34,612 nucleotides of DNA from an uncultured Saccharophagus sp. (lineage in GTDB: Bacteria > Pseudomonadota > Gammaproteobacteria > Pseudomonadales > Cellvibrionaceae). This document shows, one piece after another, positions 1 to 8,465 of this stretch; position 1 is the first letter of the stretch, and each line of letters starts with the position of its first letter. The DNA is taken from assembly GCA_937920545.1 (NCBI GenBank), contig CAKZUG010000014.1, positions 1-34,612 of the forward strand, given 5' to 3'. The notes beneath the pieces were generated by a model. The model did no database searches, had not been told where the DNA came from, and saw only the letters and a list, made by a program, of their open reading frames with translations. The position numbers were made by a program, and so were the translations under genes.

Positions 1-1
1 C

Positions 2-1444
2 GATGAATTAAGCCACCCGATAAGACGCACACTAGACATTCGCTCACCAGAAGACGCCATTAACCGCTTATCGAAGCGTATTGGGTTGTCAACAGCTAAG
101 ACCGAAGTTATGCGCGCGGTAGAGCAGCTAGACCTTAACCCTAACGAGAGCCGCCCCTATGCACTAAGGCGCTTACGTGACGAGGTTGAAGCGAACTTGT
201 CGGGGCTAATGGGAATCGCTATGGCCACCGAGATCATGGATAAGCAAATCCCGTATAAAACACCGACAGGCGAAGGCGCCAAAGACATTAACTTGATCGA
301 AAATCGCTTAAGCGAATACCGTGACCACATGACAGGCCTTGCCGCCGAACTCAATGATTTACGCCTCTACCACAGGCGCACACTAGAAGAGCTTCCACTA
401 TCGGTATGCTCTATCGGCCCCGACTTAGAAGTACTTATGTGGAATGGCGCGATGAATAAACTCACAGGCATTCAAGGCGATTCAGTAACAGGCTCCAGGT
501 TAGGACATGTACTGCAACCTTGGGGCGAATTACTCCATCGTTTTGCCAACTCTCCCCTCCCGCATTTTTACAAACAAGAGATCGAACTTGCAGGTAAAAA
601 ACATTGGATTAATTTGCACAAAGCGTTTATTCCATCGTCTATGGCCAATAAAACAGAAGGCCAGGTCTTACTACTTGAAGATGTCACTCATATGCAGCTT
701 CTTGAGCAAGAGCTGCTCCACAGCGAAAGGCTCGCGTCTATTGGCCGCCTAGCCGCTGGGGTTGCACATGAAATAGGTAACCCCGTAACGGGGATAGCCT
801 GCTTAGCGCAAAACATGAAATACGATACTGAAGACGAAGAGATGTTAGAAACGGCACAAATGATTCTCTCGCAAACTGAACGCGTCTCGCGGATTGTACA
901 TTCACTTGTAGGATTCTCTCACGCAGGACGAAACAAAGAATCTGAATTTGACAATGCCGACCTACAGGAATGCGCCCAAGAAGCCATTAATCTTTTAAAC
1001 CTTCAAAAAGATAAAACCTACGTAATTTATCACAACCACGTAGCCGAAGGAGTCAATGTGTGGGGTGATAGCCAGCGTATTATACAAATATTAGTTAATC
1101 TATTAGCCAATGCCCGCGATGCATCGGACGAAAACACCAATATCACCATTGATGCCGAGCAAACGGCGAGCTGCGTTACGCTCACCGTTACTGATGAAGG
1201 ACCGGGTATCCCTAAAGATATCCAAGACCAAATCTTTGAGCCGTTTTTTACCACTAAAGAGGCCGGAGAAGGAACAGGGCTTGGTTTAGCCATGGTTTAC
1301 ACCATAGTAGAAGACCATAAAGGTACGCTCGAGATCATTAGTCCTTGCGATGAAATACGACAAAAAGGCACACAATTTGTGATCAAAATACCCAATAGGG
1401 TTGAAAGTCACGCCCCAAAGAGTAACACTAGTAACATTGATTGA
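2..1444 (+). CDS. cbrA: CbrA-like sensor histidine kinase, 3' part (5' end outside window)
   Basis: The reading frame is open from base 2, so the TTG at 86 is not the true start; the gene begins upstream and only its C-terminal part is here. Numbering from that TTG, residues ~27-55 ([17 protein letters not shown]) look like the helical STAC-type linker found after the SLC5/sodium-solute-symporter domain of CbrA-family kinases. A PAS-like domain follows at ~98-195, then HisKA with the phospho-acceptor H228 (GVAHEIGNP), then the ATPase domain with N box ([10 protein letters not shown]), G1 (DEGPGIP), F box (FEPFFTTK) and G2 ([10 protein letters not shown]). It would autophosphorylate and pass phosphate to the regulator encoded 88 bp downstream. 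Kinase identity is seen directly. The CbrA assignment is inferred from the linker, from the partner and from the downstream A-rich locus. The predicted transporter-like N-terminus cannot be checked here. Confidence 0.8.
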   Translation, partial: DELSHPIRRTLDIRSPEDAINRLSKRIGLSTAKTEVMRAVEQLDLNPNESRPYALRRLRDEVEANLSGLMGIAMATEIMDKQIPYKTPTGEGAKDINLIENRLSEYRDHMTGLAAELNDLRLYHRRTLEELPLSVCSIGPDLEVLMWNGAMNKLTGIQGDSVTGSRLGHVLQPWGELLHRFANSPLPHFYKQEIELAGKKHWINLHKAFIPSSMANKTEGQVLLLEDVTHMQLLEQELLHSERLASIGRLAAGVAHEIGNPVTGIACLAQNMKYDTEDEEMLETAQMILSQTERVSRIVHSLVGFSHAGRNKESEFDNADLQECAQEAINLLNLQKDKTYVIYHNHVAEGVNVWGDSQRIIQILVNLLANARDASDENTNITIDAEQTASCVTLTVTDEGPGIPKDIQDQIFEPFFTTKEAGEGTGLGLAMVYTIVEDHKGTLEIISPCDEIRQKGTQFVIKIPNRVESHAPKSNTSNID

Positions 1445-1532
1445 ATAAAAACACGGTAAAAGCGCAGCTTGCGGTAACAAATAACACCAGTCAGTAACAA
1501 CAAGCGCGCCCACACAACGAATAACCAACAAG

Positions 1533-2915
1533 ATGGCGGTCAATTTAGTGAGTAAAATTTTAATAGTAGAAGATGAGCCCATTATCAGAACAGCTCTTCG
1601 TAAACTCCTGACACGCAATAAGCATGAAGTGACAGAAGCAGGCTCGGTTACCGAAGCCACAACAAAATACACATTAGCTGATTTTGAATTAATCATAAGT
1701 GATTTAAGGCTGCCTGGCGCGCCGGGCACCGACCTCATCACACTCGCGGGCGATGTCCCTGTGCTTATTATGACAAGCTATGCAAGCCTACGGTCAGCAG
1801 TTGACTCCATGCGAATGGGTGCAGTTGACTATATTGCAAAGCCGTTTGACCACGACGAAATGATCGCCGCGGTCAAACGCGTCATCAGTAAAACGGCCAA
1901 AAAACAGGCCACAAGCCAAAACATCAAAGAAAAAAGCGATGCTATTGCTGGTATGATCGGCTCAAGCCCAGCAATAAAAGAGATCTACGCCAAAATACAC
2001 AAAGTATCCCCCACTAATGCCACCGTGCTGGTACTGGGTGAAACAGGTACAGGCAAAGAACTTGTCGCCAACGCTATTCACACAGAAAGCCCGCGCAACG
2101 GCAAGCCTCTAATTAGTGTTAACTGTGCCGCGATTCCTGAAACACTCATAGAAGCCGAGCTATTTGGCCATGAAAAAGGCGCATTTACTGGCGCAGCAAC
2201 TAACCGCGAAGGTTTAGTTGCCGCAGCCGATGGTGGCACACTGTTTTTAGATGAAATAGGTGAACTTCCTTTAGAGGCGCAGGCAAGACTATTACGCGTA
2301 CTACAGGAAGGCGAAGTCCGCCCAATTGGCTCAATTGAATCACGCAAAGTCAGCGTGCGCCTTGTGGCTGCCACACATCGCGACCTAGCCAAGCTATCTA
2401 AAGAAGGCTTATTTAGAGAAGATCTATATTTTAGAATTAATGTTGTACAGTTAAAACTGCCTCCCCTGCGTGATCGCGGCAAAGACATCCTTAAACTGGC
2501 AGAAACGTTTGTTACTCGCTACTGCAAAGAAATGAACAAAGAGACGCTATCACTTACACCAGAGGCCATACAGGCGATAACCACCTACACGTGGCCGGGC
2601 AACATACGAGAGCTAGAAAACGCAATACAGCGCGCTGTTATACTATGCGATGATGAAAAAGAACTCGACCACACCCACCTATCCATTGATTTAGATCTCG
2701 TTCACATGGACGATGACAACGGTTCACAACAAGGTAACACCGTCGCCACACGCAATGATCCAAGTGAAGATTTATCGCTTGAAGACTATTTTCAACGCTT
2801 TGTTCTTGAGCATCAAGATAGCATGAGTGAAACCGAGCTAGCTAAAAAGCTAGGGGTTAGCCGTAAGTGTCTATGGGAGCGTCGCCAACGCCTAGGCATA
2901 CCTAGAAAGAAATAA
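1533..2915 (+). CDS. cbrB: CbrB-like NtrC-family sigma-54-dependent response regulator
   Basis: This 460-residue protein has three domains: a receiver (residues ~7-120, phospho-acceptor D57 in ISDLRLPG, K106 in AKPFD), an AAA+ sigma-54 activator domain (~145-375, Walker A GETGTGKE at 169-176, the sigma-54 contact motif GAFTGA, Walker B LFLDEIGELP) and a Fis-type helix-turn-helix at the C-terminus (SETELAKKLGVSRKCLWERR). That C-terminal stretch closely resembles CbrB of Pseudomonas as I remember it. It should activate sigma-54 promoters when phosphorylated by the upstream kinase; a good candidate target lies 460 bp downstream. The ATG at 1533 is used; a GTG at 1548 is an alternative start five codons in, and neither has a strong Shine-Dalgarno. 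Family is certain; orthology to CbrB is likely but rests on motif memory and context. Confidence 0.85.
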   Translation: MAVNLVSKILIVEDEPIIRTALRKLLTRNKHEVTEAGSVTEATTKYTLADFELIISDLRLPGAPGTDLITLAGDVPVLIMTSYASLRSAVDSMRMGAVDYIAKPFDHDEMIAAVKRVISKTAKKQATSQNIKEKSDAIAGMIGSSPAIKEIYAKIHKVSPTNATVLVLGETGTGKELVANAIHTESPRNGKPLISVNCAAIPETLIEAELFGHEKGAFTGAATNREGLVAAADGGTLFLDEIGELPLEAQARLLRVLQEGEVRPIGSIESRKVSVRLVAATHRDLAKLSKEGLFREDLYFRINVVQLKLPPLRDRGKDILKLAETFVTRYCKEMNKETLSLTPEAIQAITTYTWPGNIRELENAIQRAVILCDDEKELDHTHLSIDLDLVHMDDDNGSQQGNTVATRNDPSEDLSLEDYFQRFVLEHQDSMSETELAKKLGVSRKCLWERRQRLGIPRKK

Positions 2916-2932
2916 TAAGCACACCGCTTTAT

Positions 2933-2963
2933 GAGTAGGTCTTAAAGAGATTGGGGCCTACTC
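2933..2963 (+). terminator. Hairpin after the response regulator, no T-tract
   Basis: Arms GAGTAGGTCT (2933-2942) and GGGCCTACTC (2954-2963) can form a 10-bp RNA stem including two G-U pairs, 17 bp after the regulator stop codon. No run of T follows, so it may be a 3'-end stabilising hairpin or a weak terminator rather than a standard intrinsic one. The remaining bases up to 3248 hold nothing I recognise. Confidence 0.35.
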
Positions 2964-3248
2964 CGAACGATACCCCCCTGAATTCAACCTCCCTTTACCC
3001 CATTTAGTACGCCCGACGTCACTACCCCCACTACCTCAATACACGCGCAACAATTATTGCTTGGCCACTTAAATACTTTGCCACAAAACGTATTAACGAG
3101 AACAGCGCTTAAAACAACAGAGAATACAAAGCACCTAAGTCATATAAGGCGACCCACCCAAGCCTAACGACATACCATTAATATCCTAGGCATGCCCACA
3201 ACAAAAACCAATGTGAAACAGCCCGCACTTTCCGCAACAAAGTGTGAC

Positions 3249-3298
3249 TGTTACCTCTTTTCTTAAAGCCGTAACAACTAAAGACACAAATAGTAACG
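3249..3298 (+). promoter_or_regulatory. Candidate CbrB enhancer: three GTAAC half-sites at 22-bp spacing
   Basis: TGTTAC (3249-3254) and GTAACA (3271-3276) form an inverted pair separated by 16 bp, and GTAACG (3293-3298) follows in the same orientation as the second. Successive half-sites start exactly 22 bp apart, about two helical turns. The array lies 75-125 bp upstream of the -24 element of the sigma-54 promoter, a usual distance for an enhancer. Pseudomonas CbrB is known to bind TGTTAC/GTAACA-type half-sites upstream of crcZ (recalled with a slightly shorter spacer). An IHF-like sequence with one mismatch lies between array and promoter (3340-3352, minus strand). Confidence 0.55.
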
Positions 3299-3371
3299 AT
3301 CTCAAATGTAAAAAGAGAATAAAAAACACAATAAAATCGCAACCCTATGATAAACAATGACTTTTTAAAGT

Positions 3372-3387
3372 TGGCACACGGCATGCA
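3372..3387 (+). promoter_or_regulatory. Sigma-54 (-24/-12) promoter
   Basis: TGGCAC (3372-3377) is followed by ATGCA (3383-3387). The invariant GG (3373-3374) and GC (3385-3386) are separated by exactly 10 bp, as sigma-54 RNA polymerase requires, and the -24 hexamer matches the consensus fully; the -12 box differs at one base (ATGCA for TTGCA). Transcription should start near 3398, at the beginning of the A-rich tract. The promoter sits downstream of a sigma-54 activator gene and of a half-site array. Confidence 0.7.
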
Positions 3388-3397
3388 ATGTATATAA

Positions 3398-3789
3398 ATA
3401 TAATAAAAACAATAAACAATAATTAAAATATATATAAAGACTAAAATAACAATAAATAATAACTAAAAAAGAAAACACTATAATAACAACAAGAAATAAT
3501 AATAAAGATAAAACAATTAAAACAATAAATACTAATAACAAAAATGATAATAAAAACAACAAATAGAAAAAATGAAAAAGACAAAATAGAAAAAGAGGAC
3601 ACACAGACTAAGAGCTGCGAAAAAGCAGCCTATAACAACAATAAATAATAATAAAATAGAAAATACAATAAGAATAGACGCGAATTAAGCCATAGGCGTA
3701 ATTCGCCCGATCGGTTAGATTGAGCACTTGTGAAAGTGCCATCAACGATTCAGTTAGGACAAACGGAGTGTCCTAACCAATATCTTTTT
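3398..3789 (+). ncRNA. Candidate CrcZ-like Hfq-sequestering small RNA
   Basis: About 390 nt run from the predicted sigma-54 start to a terminator-like hairpin with no credible reading frame. From ~3398 to 3675 the plus strand is nearly all A with scattered T and C and very few G. It contains well over fifteen overlapping matches to AAnAAnAA (for example AACAATAA, AATAATAA, AACAACAA), the motif by which Pseudomonas CrcZ/CrcY bind the distal face of Hfq. A small hairpin (GCTGC 3614-3618 with GCAGC 3625-3629) divides the tract. The 3' part folds into three more hairpins: 3680-3706, 3724-3739 (GTGA loop) and 3753-3777. Length, position after a cbrB-like gene, sigma-54 control and composition all fit CrcZ. 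In Pseudomonas this RNA relieves Hfq/Crc repression of catabolic mRNAs. Transcription and Hfq binding here are inferred, not shown. Confidence 0.65.
3753..3789 (+). terminator. Terminator-like hairpin ending the A-rich RNA
   Basis: A perfect 8-bp stem, GTTAGGAC (3753-3760) with GTCCTAAC (3770-3777), has a 9-nt loop and is followed seven bases later by TTTTT (3785-3789). The gap between stem and T-tract is longer than usual, so efficiency is uncertain. Past it, 3790-3875 holds only a weak GACC/GGTC hairpin before the stop codon of the convergent gene. Confidence 0.5.
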
Positions 3790-3875
3790 AGGTTATTCCC
3801 GTCTTAGCGAATGCCAGTTAGACATAAGAGACCGCACTTTGGTCAATATTTTACTTATACTTCAATACTCACGCC

Positions 3876-4169
3876 CTACTCGTCGTCTTCGCGTAAATAG
3901 ACCTTGTAATTTTCAATATAGTCGTCCATTGCCTGTGCCAACTCGCGCTTAAACTCGCCACCAAACTGATGGATAGTCTCGTCTTTATCTTCTTTCAGGT
4001 CTTTACGTGACTCGCACGCACTCGCCACATAGTGCGCACTAAAGCGTGCAGAAGCAGTAATTAACGCCTGAGTAACTACCCCTAAATCATACTGTTGGGA
4101 CTGGGTGTTGGCGTGATCGATAAAGCCTTCAAGCAAGCTTAAAAAATCATCGGGGGCCTTGTCTGTCAT
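3876..4169 (-). CDS. DUF3144 family protein
   Basis: A 97-residue acidic, soluble, mostly helical protein with no signal peptide or membrane segment. The central pattern (ALITASARFSAHYVAS, then DETIHQFGGEFKRELAQAMDDYIENY) matches what I recall of DUF3144, a small family of unknown function restricted to proteobacteria. The ATG is preceded on the minus strand by an AAAGG Shine-Dalgarno at about 8 nt. It converges with the proposed A-rich RNA and lies 90 bp downstream of the esterase gene on the same strand. No function can be given; the family call is fairly sure. Confidence 0.75.
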   Translation of the reverse strand: MTDKAPDDFLSLLEGFIDHANTQSQQYDLGVVTQALITASARFSAHYVASACESRKDLKEDKDETIHQFGGEFKRELAQAMDDYIENYKVYLREDDE

Positions 4170-4259
4170 ATTAAATACCTTTTATACTTTGTCGTATTCT
4201 CTTTTTGTGTAGCTTTACTCATTCGCTATAACTAACCGCTAATAAGCGCGAGCCCTAAA

Positions 4260-5060
4260 TTACCTATTAATATAACGTGCGATAATGCCTGCGGTAATAA
4301 CGGGCTTTTCAGCATGCAGCCAATGGCCAGTATCGTTAACCACTTTTACCGTGGCGTTAGGGAAACGCGATACAATATCGTGACGGTATGATTCAATAAT
4401 ATAATCAGAGTGACCACCTTTAATAAATAATACTCTCCCATCAAAAACAGCCTGCGTATTAGCCTGTATCAATAGTGGGTAATCACGGCTTAACACCGGT
4501 AAATTAAACCGCCACATAAATGCATTATCTTTAGTCTCTGGCGACTCACCTGTATTTTTAACTAAGTTTTTGAGTAAGAAACTACGTACATCGACATCGG
4601 GCACAAACTGAATCATATGTGCATCGGCTTCACGACGATTAGACACAAGTTCAAGATCTAACGAGTTTAGCCCCTCAAACACTTCACTGTGATGCGGAGG
4701 GTAATGCGCAGGGGCAATATCAATGACAACCAAATGGCGCACCAAACTCGGCATCGTTAAGGCCAACTGCATGGCTACCTTGCCACCCAATGAGTGACCG
4801 ATAATATCAACACACTCAACATCATGCTCGTGCATCCAAGCGGCAACGGCATCGGCCATCGCGGTATGCGAGGTTTCGTCTGTATGCGCTGAGCGAGCAT
4901 GATTAGGAAGATCCACAAGAAATACTTCGCGCTCAGAGCTTAACTGCTTAGCCACACCCGCTAAGTTTTCAAGAGATCCAAACAAACCGTGAATCATTAA
5001 TATGGGGAGGTCAGACTGCGCCGTCTGACTCTTCATGTGCCTGTGAAAAAGCGTGCTCAT
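4260..5060 (-). CDS. ybfF: Alpha/beta-fold hydrolase, YbfF-type esterase
   Basis: This 266-residue cytoplasmic hydrolase has the oxyanion-hole motif HGLFGSLEN (residues 24-32), the nucleophile elbow GHSLGG with S90, and the catalytic H246 in GHWLHAEKP. Candidate acids are D114 (VIDIAP) and D219 (GGHSDY). The overall arrangement, including ILMIHGLFGS and VIDIAPAHY, is typical of YbfF, an esterase acting on short acyl esters and acyl-CoA-like substrates in E. coli. No signal peptide is present, so it should act in the cytoplasm. The ATG at 5060 follows an AGGT sequence on the minus strand. It lies 33 bp downstream of the DUF1820 gene and may share its transcript. Other small-molecule hydrolase activities are possible; the fold is certain. 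Confidence 0.85.
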   Translation of the reverse strand: MSTLFHRHMKSQTAQSDLPILMIHGLFGSLENLAGVAKQLSSEREVFLVDLPNHARSAHTDETSHTAMADAVAAWMHEHDVECVDIIGHSLGGKVAMQLALTMPSLVRHLVVIDIAPAHYPPHHSEVFEGLNSLDLELVSNRREADAHMIQFVPDVDVRSFLLKNLVKNTGESPETKDNAFMWRFNLPVLSRDYPLLIQANTQAVFDGRVLFIKGGHSDYIIESYRHDIVSRFPNATVKVVNDTGHWLHAEKPVITAGIIARYINR

Positions 5061-5093
5061 AATAGGCTACCTGCAAAAAAGAGCTGTACCGCC

Positions 5094-5423
5094 TTACTTC
5101 TTGGGCGGCTTAGTTGGAACAGAATACGGAAACTGCGATACGGTCGCACCCTTAATATCGGTGACTTTAACCACGCCTTCCTGATCGACCTCGTCGATAC
5201 GAATAATATTATGCATAGGGATAAACGAGCGCTTCACGCCGGTGAACTCAGCTTTTAGCTTTTCTTCTCCAGGGTCAACAACAAGCTTGGCACGCTCACC
5301 AAATAGAAACTCCTCAAGCTCGACAAAACCGTACATCTCACTTTGGTAAATAGTACGCGCATACACTTCGTAAACTTGATTTAAGTTATGAAAAATGACT
5401 TTGTAAATAGGGGTAGTAGACAT
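5094..5423 (-). CDS. DUF1820 family protein
   Basis: A 109-residue soluble protein when read from the ATG at 5423 (MSTTPIYKVIFHN). A longer reading from 5477 adds 18 residues unlike the family and is not preferred. The sequence (YKVIFHNLNQVYEVYAR, then GFVELEEFLFGE, then IPMHNIIRIDEVD) is characteristic of DUF1820, a conserved gammaproteobacterial family without known function whose short beta-rich domain recalls small nucleic-acid-binding folds, although that is only an impression. The C-terminus is proline- and lysine-rich. The Shine-Dalgarno is weak. The gene is first in a likely two-gene unit with the esterase and is divergent from miaB. Confidence 0.75.
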   Translation of the reverse strand: MSTTPIYKVIFHNLNQVYEVYARTIYQSEMYGFVELEEFLFGERAKLVVDPGEEKLKAEFTGVKRSFIPMHNIIRIDEVDQEGVVKVTDIKGATVSQFPYSVPTKPPKK

Positions 5424-5808
5424 AATCGTTGTTTTTCGCCTGCAATCAATAATGACTTTGCACAATACGCTAAACATAAATAGCGTATTGCTCTAAATTA
5501 GGCATGCCAATATATAGCCGCTCAAAAAAATAACAAGTCTAGCGTATTAAAACGCCAATAAAAAACCAAAACACGGCCAATAAAGGCTTAACACCGTCAA
5601 TATTTCCAACTTGTTACCCTACGCATGACTAAAATGCATTTTTACGATCACTAGATATGTGAAATTGATCAAGCTATGGCTATAATAGCCGACTATTTTT
5701 TACACATGCTATGCATTGATTGCTTATTTGCTCTGCTGCATTTAACAGGCAGAGACAATCCCCGTTAAGAAAAGCACTGCGCAAGCATATTACAGGCCTG
5801 AACCCACC
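5424..5808. other. Divergent gap between DUF1820 gene and miaB
   Basis: This 385-bp gap carries no credible gene. A TATAAT hexamer on the plus strand (5681-5686) lies inside the perfect inverted repeat GGCTAT-A-ATAGCC (5678-5690) and is the best -10 candidate for miaB; no convincing -35 box lies at 16-18 bp. This gives miaB a leader of about 115 nt. I see no other structure. Confidence 0.4.
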
Positions 5809-7200
5809 ATGCAAAAAACACCACACAGCACAGAAAACGACACTGCCGTAATAGAGCAGCCTGCAAAAAAACTCTATATTCAAACTCATGGCTGCCAAAT
5901 GAACGAGTATGACTCATCACGCATGCAAGATTTACTGGGCGAGTCACACGCCATGATACCAACAGATAACCCAGAAGAAGCCGATGTTCTACTTGTTAAC
6001 ACCTGCTCTATTCGTGAAAAAGCACAGGAAAAGCTATTTCATCAACTAGGCCGCTGGAAACACCTAAAAAAAGCCAACCCTGATTTAGTCATTGGTGTAG
6101 GCGGTTGCGTGGCCAGCCAAGAAGGCGAAGCCATTGCCAAACGAGCGCCATTTGTCGATTTAATTTTTGGCCCGCAAACACTGCATCGCTTGCCTGAAAT
6201 GCTAGAAACGCCACGTGATAATGGCGCCGTTGTGGTAGATATTAGCTTTCCTGAAATTGAAAAGTTCGACAGGCTACCCGAGCCTGAAGCCGACGGCCCG
6301 AGCGCCTTTGTGAGCGTGATGGAAGGCTGCTCAAAATACTGCACCTTTTGTGTTGTGCCTTATACACGCGGCGAAGAAGTCAGCCGCCCCGCTGTTGATG
6401 TTTTAACCGAAGTCGAGCAGCTCGCCAAACAAGATGTGCGCGAAATCAACTTATTAGGCCAAAACGTAAACGCCTTTAAAGACGACAGCAGCGGCGAACT
6501 GATTGACCTTGCCGAGCTTATTAGTATGGTTGCCAAAGTGGAAGGCATTGAACGCATACGCTTTACCACCTCGCACCCAGTAGAGTTTACCGATAGTCTG
6601 ATTCAAGCATACGAAGATATCCCCGAGTTGGTTAGCCATCTGCATCTACCCGTACAGAGTGGCTCAGACCGCATACTAAATGCCATGAAGCGCGGCCATA
6701 CCTGCCTAGAATACAAATCAAAAATGCGCCGTATTCGTAAAATCCGCCCAGACATCAGCTTCTCATCAGACTTTATTGTGGGCTTTCCTGGCGAAACCGA
6801 AGCCGATTTTGCCGCCACCATGAAACTGATTGAAGATATTGGCTTTGATCACTCATTTAGCTTTATTTATAGCCCACGCCCCGGCACCCCCGCCGCCGAT
6901 TTAACAGACGATACGCCCGAGCAACTCAAAAAAGACCGCCTAAAAATACTGCAAACGCGTATTATTCAGCAGTCTCAAGACATCAGCCGTAAAATGGTAG
7001 GCAACACCGAGCGCGTACTGGTAACTGGCTACAGTAAAAAAGACCCAGGCCAATTATCAGGCCGTACTGAAAACAACCGCGTGGTTAACTTTTCGTGTCA
7101 GCAGCCAGAGTTAATAGGTAAATTTGCCGATATTCTTATCGAACAAGCCCTGCCTAACTCATTACGCGGTGTATTACTGGGAAGCGAATTAGACGACTAA
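5809..7200 (+). CDS. miaB: tRNA-2-methylthio-N6-dimethylallyladenosine synthase MiaB
   Basis: This 463-residue radical-SAM methylthiotransferase converts i6A to ms2i6A at position 37 of tRNAs that read UNN codons. The N-terminal UPF0004 domain carries the three auxiliary-cluster cysteines C29 (HGCQMN), C66 (NTCSIRE) and C100 (GGCVAS). The radical-SAM motif is C174-x3-C178-x2-C181 ([14 protein letters not shown]), and a C-terminal TRAM-like RNA-binding segment ends the protein (residues ~395-460). All key residues are present and the length is normal. It is the first gene of the conserved miaB-phoH-ybeY-corC-lnt neighbourhood, with a 215-bp gap before phoH, which suggests phoH also has its own promoter. 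Confidence 0.97.
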   Translation: MQKTPHSTENDTAVIEQPAKKLYIQTHGCQMNEYDSSRMQDLLGESHAMIPTDNPEEADVLLVNTCSIREKAQEKLFHQLGRWKHLKKANPDLVIGVGGCVASQEGEAIAKRAPFVDLIFGPQTLHRLPEMLETPRDNGAVVVDISFPEIEKFDRLPEPEADGPSAFVSVMEGCSKYCTFCVVPYTRGEEVSRPAVDVLTEVEQLAKQDVREINLLGQNVNAFKDDSSGELIDLAELISMVAKVEGIERIRFTTSHPVEFTDSLIQAYEDIPELVSHLHLPVQSGSDRILNAMKRGHTCLEYKSKMRRIRKIRPDISFSSDFIVGFPGETEADFAATMKLIEDIGFDHSFSFIYSPRPGTPAADLTDDTPEQLKKDRLKILQTRIIQQSQDISRKMVGNTERVLVTGYSKKDPGQLSGRTENNRVVNFSCQQPELIGKFADILIEQALPNSLRGVLLGSELDD

Positions 7201-7207
7201 TACTCAA

Positions 7208-7236
7208 CTGGGTGTACGCTTACTGTGCGCGCCCAG
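7208..7236 (+). terminator. Weak hairpin after miaB
   Basis: CTGGGTG (7208-7214) can pair with CGCCCAG (7230-7236) with one G-U pair, 7 bp after the miaB stop. No T-tract follows. It may only stabilise the 3' end. A TATAAT at 7377-7382 upstream of phoH is a possible -10 box without a clear -35. Confidence 0.25.
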
Positions 7237-7415
7237 CGTTCAACCACCACATTAACAATACAACATACATCCAATAACCCGACCCAAGCCCACCCTCTGT
7301 TTTTCGTTATCAAACGTAATAACATTAGAATACAATCGTTATATGATTAGGGTAGGCTATTACAGTATTATCCAGTTATAATTGGCACATAATTACAATT
7401 CAAGGATATGTCTTT

Positions 7416-8465
7416 TTGGACAACACAACACCTGCCAACACGGCTAAAATCGTGTTAGAACCTATCGATACGCACAGGCTATCATCGCTTTGTGGCGGAC
7501 TCGACACACACATCAACCAACTAGAATCTCGTCTTGATGTACAAATAAACCGTCGTGGTGGCGAATTTTATATTACCGGAGCCAACGCGCAGGCGGTACG
7601 TAACATCATTAAAAAGCTGTATAGCGATACCCAAAACGATCATTTACTCACCCCCGATCATGTACACTTGACTATTCAAGAGGCGTTAATGGAATCCGAC
7701 ATCCAAGCTAATATTGTAAAAAACGATGTGTCGCAAGCCGTGGCACAAGCCAATATCATTAAAACAAAAAAGTGTACCGTTAAACCACGCGGCGACAGGC
7801 AATCAAGCTATGTTATGCAAGTGCGCCAAAATGACATTAACTTTGGCATTGGCCCTGCGGGCACGGGTAAAACGTATTTGGCCGTTGCCTGTGCGGTTGA
7901 GAGTTTTTTAAACGATGAGATCGAGCGTATATTACTGGTGCGCCCTGCAGTTGAAGCAGGCGAAAAACTGGGCTTTTTACCCGGTGATTTATCTCAAAAA
8001 GTCGACCCATACTTGCGCCCTTTATATGACGCCCTTTATGAAATGCTTGGCTTCGAAACCGTGGGCAAACTCATAGAGCGCAGCGTCATTGAAGTGGCAC
8101 CACTGGCCTATATGCGTGGCCGCACGCTGAATAACGCATTTGTTATTTTAGATGAAAGCCAAAACACCACGCGCGAACAAATGAAAATGTTTTTAACCCG
8201 TATTGGTTTTGGCTCAACGGCGGTGATTACAGGCGACCCATCGCAGGTCGATTTACCTCGCGGCCAAGCATCGGGCTTAAAACACGCGATGGAAGTACTC
8301 GATAACGTTGACGGCATTAGTTTTACGTATTTCACGTCAAAAGATGTGGTGAGACACCCCATTGTACAGCGTATTGTCGAAGCCTACGAAAAATCAGAAA
8401 AACTAGCAGAAGATCGCGACCGCAAGCGAAAAGCCGACGCTAAGAGCCAACATGACAACTCATAA
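7416..8465 (+). CDS. ybeZ: PhoH-family ATPase (YbeZ)
   Basis: This 349-residue cytoplasmic P-loop ATPase of the PhoH/YbeZ family has Walker A GPAGTGKT (residues 146-153), Walker B VILDESQN (D246, E247) and the family signature VRPAVEAGEKLGFLPGDL. An N-terminal KH-like RNA-binding region lies at ~10-75. YbeZ works with the YbeY endoribonuclease, encoded next and overlapping by 14 bp, in RNA and ribosome metabolism. The start is the TTG at 7416: AAGGA at 7402-7406 lies nine bases before it, and the nearby ATG at 7408 is out of frame. The charged C-terminus (RDRKRKADAKS) is likely disordered. The annotation is firm; the cellular substrate is not known from the sequence. Confidence 0.95.
   Translation: MDNTTPANTAKIVLEPIDTHRLSSLCGGLDTHINQLESRLDVQINRRGGEFYITGANAQAVRNIIKKLYSDTQNDHLLTPDHVHLTIQEALMESDIQANIVKNDVSQAVAQANIIKTKKCTVKPRGDRQSSYVMQVRQNDINFGIGPAGTGKTYLAVACAVESFLNDEIERILLVRPAVEAGEKLGFLPGDLSQKVDPYLRPLYDALYEMLGFETVGKLIERSVIEVAPLAYMRGRTLNNAFVILDESQNTTREQMKMFLTRIGFGSTAVITGDPSQVDLPRGQASGLKHAMEVLDNVDGISFTYFTSKDVVRHPIVQRIVEAYEKSEKLAEDRDRKRKADAKSQHDNS

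Noticed and set aside
1286-1741. Minus-strand 151-residue frame across the kinase-regulator junction
   Set aside because: It is antisense to two well-supported genes and shows no domain or codon character of its own.
3365-3604. Minus-strand 79-residue frame of almost only Leu, Phe, Ile, Val and Tyr
   Set aside because: It is the complement of the A-rich tract; composition alone makes it hydrophobic and stop-poor, and it has no plausible ribosome-binding site.
3398-3675. CRISPR array or microsatellite in the A-rich tract
   Set aside because: There are no repeats of constant length with unique spacers and no strict period; the motif is degenerate AAn, better explained by RNA-level selection or composition.
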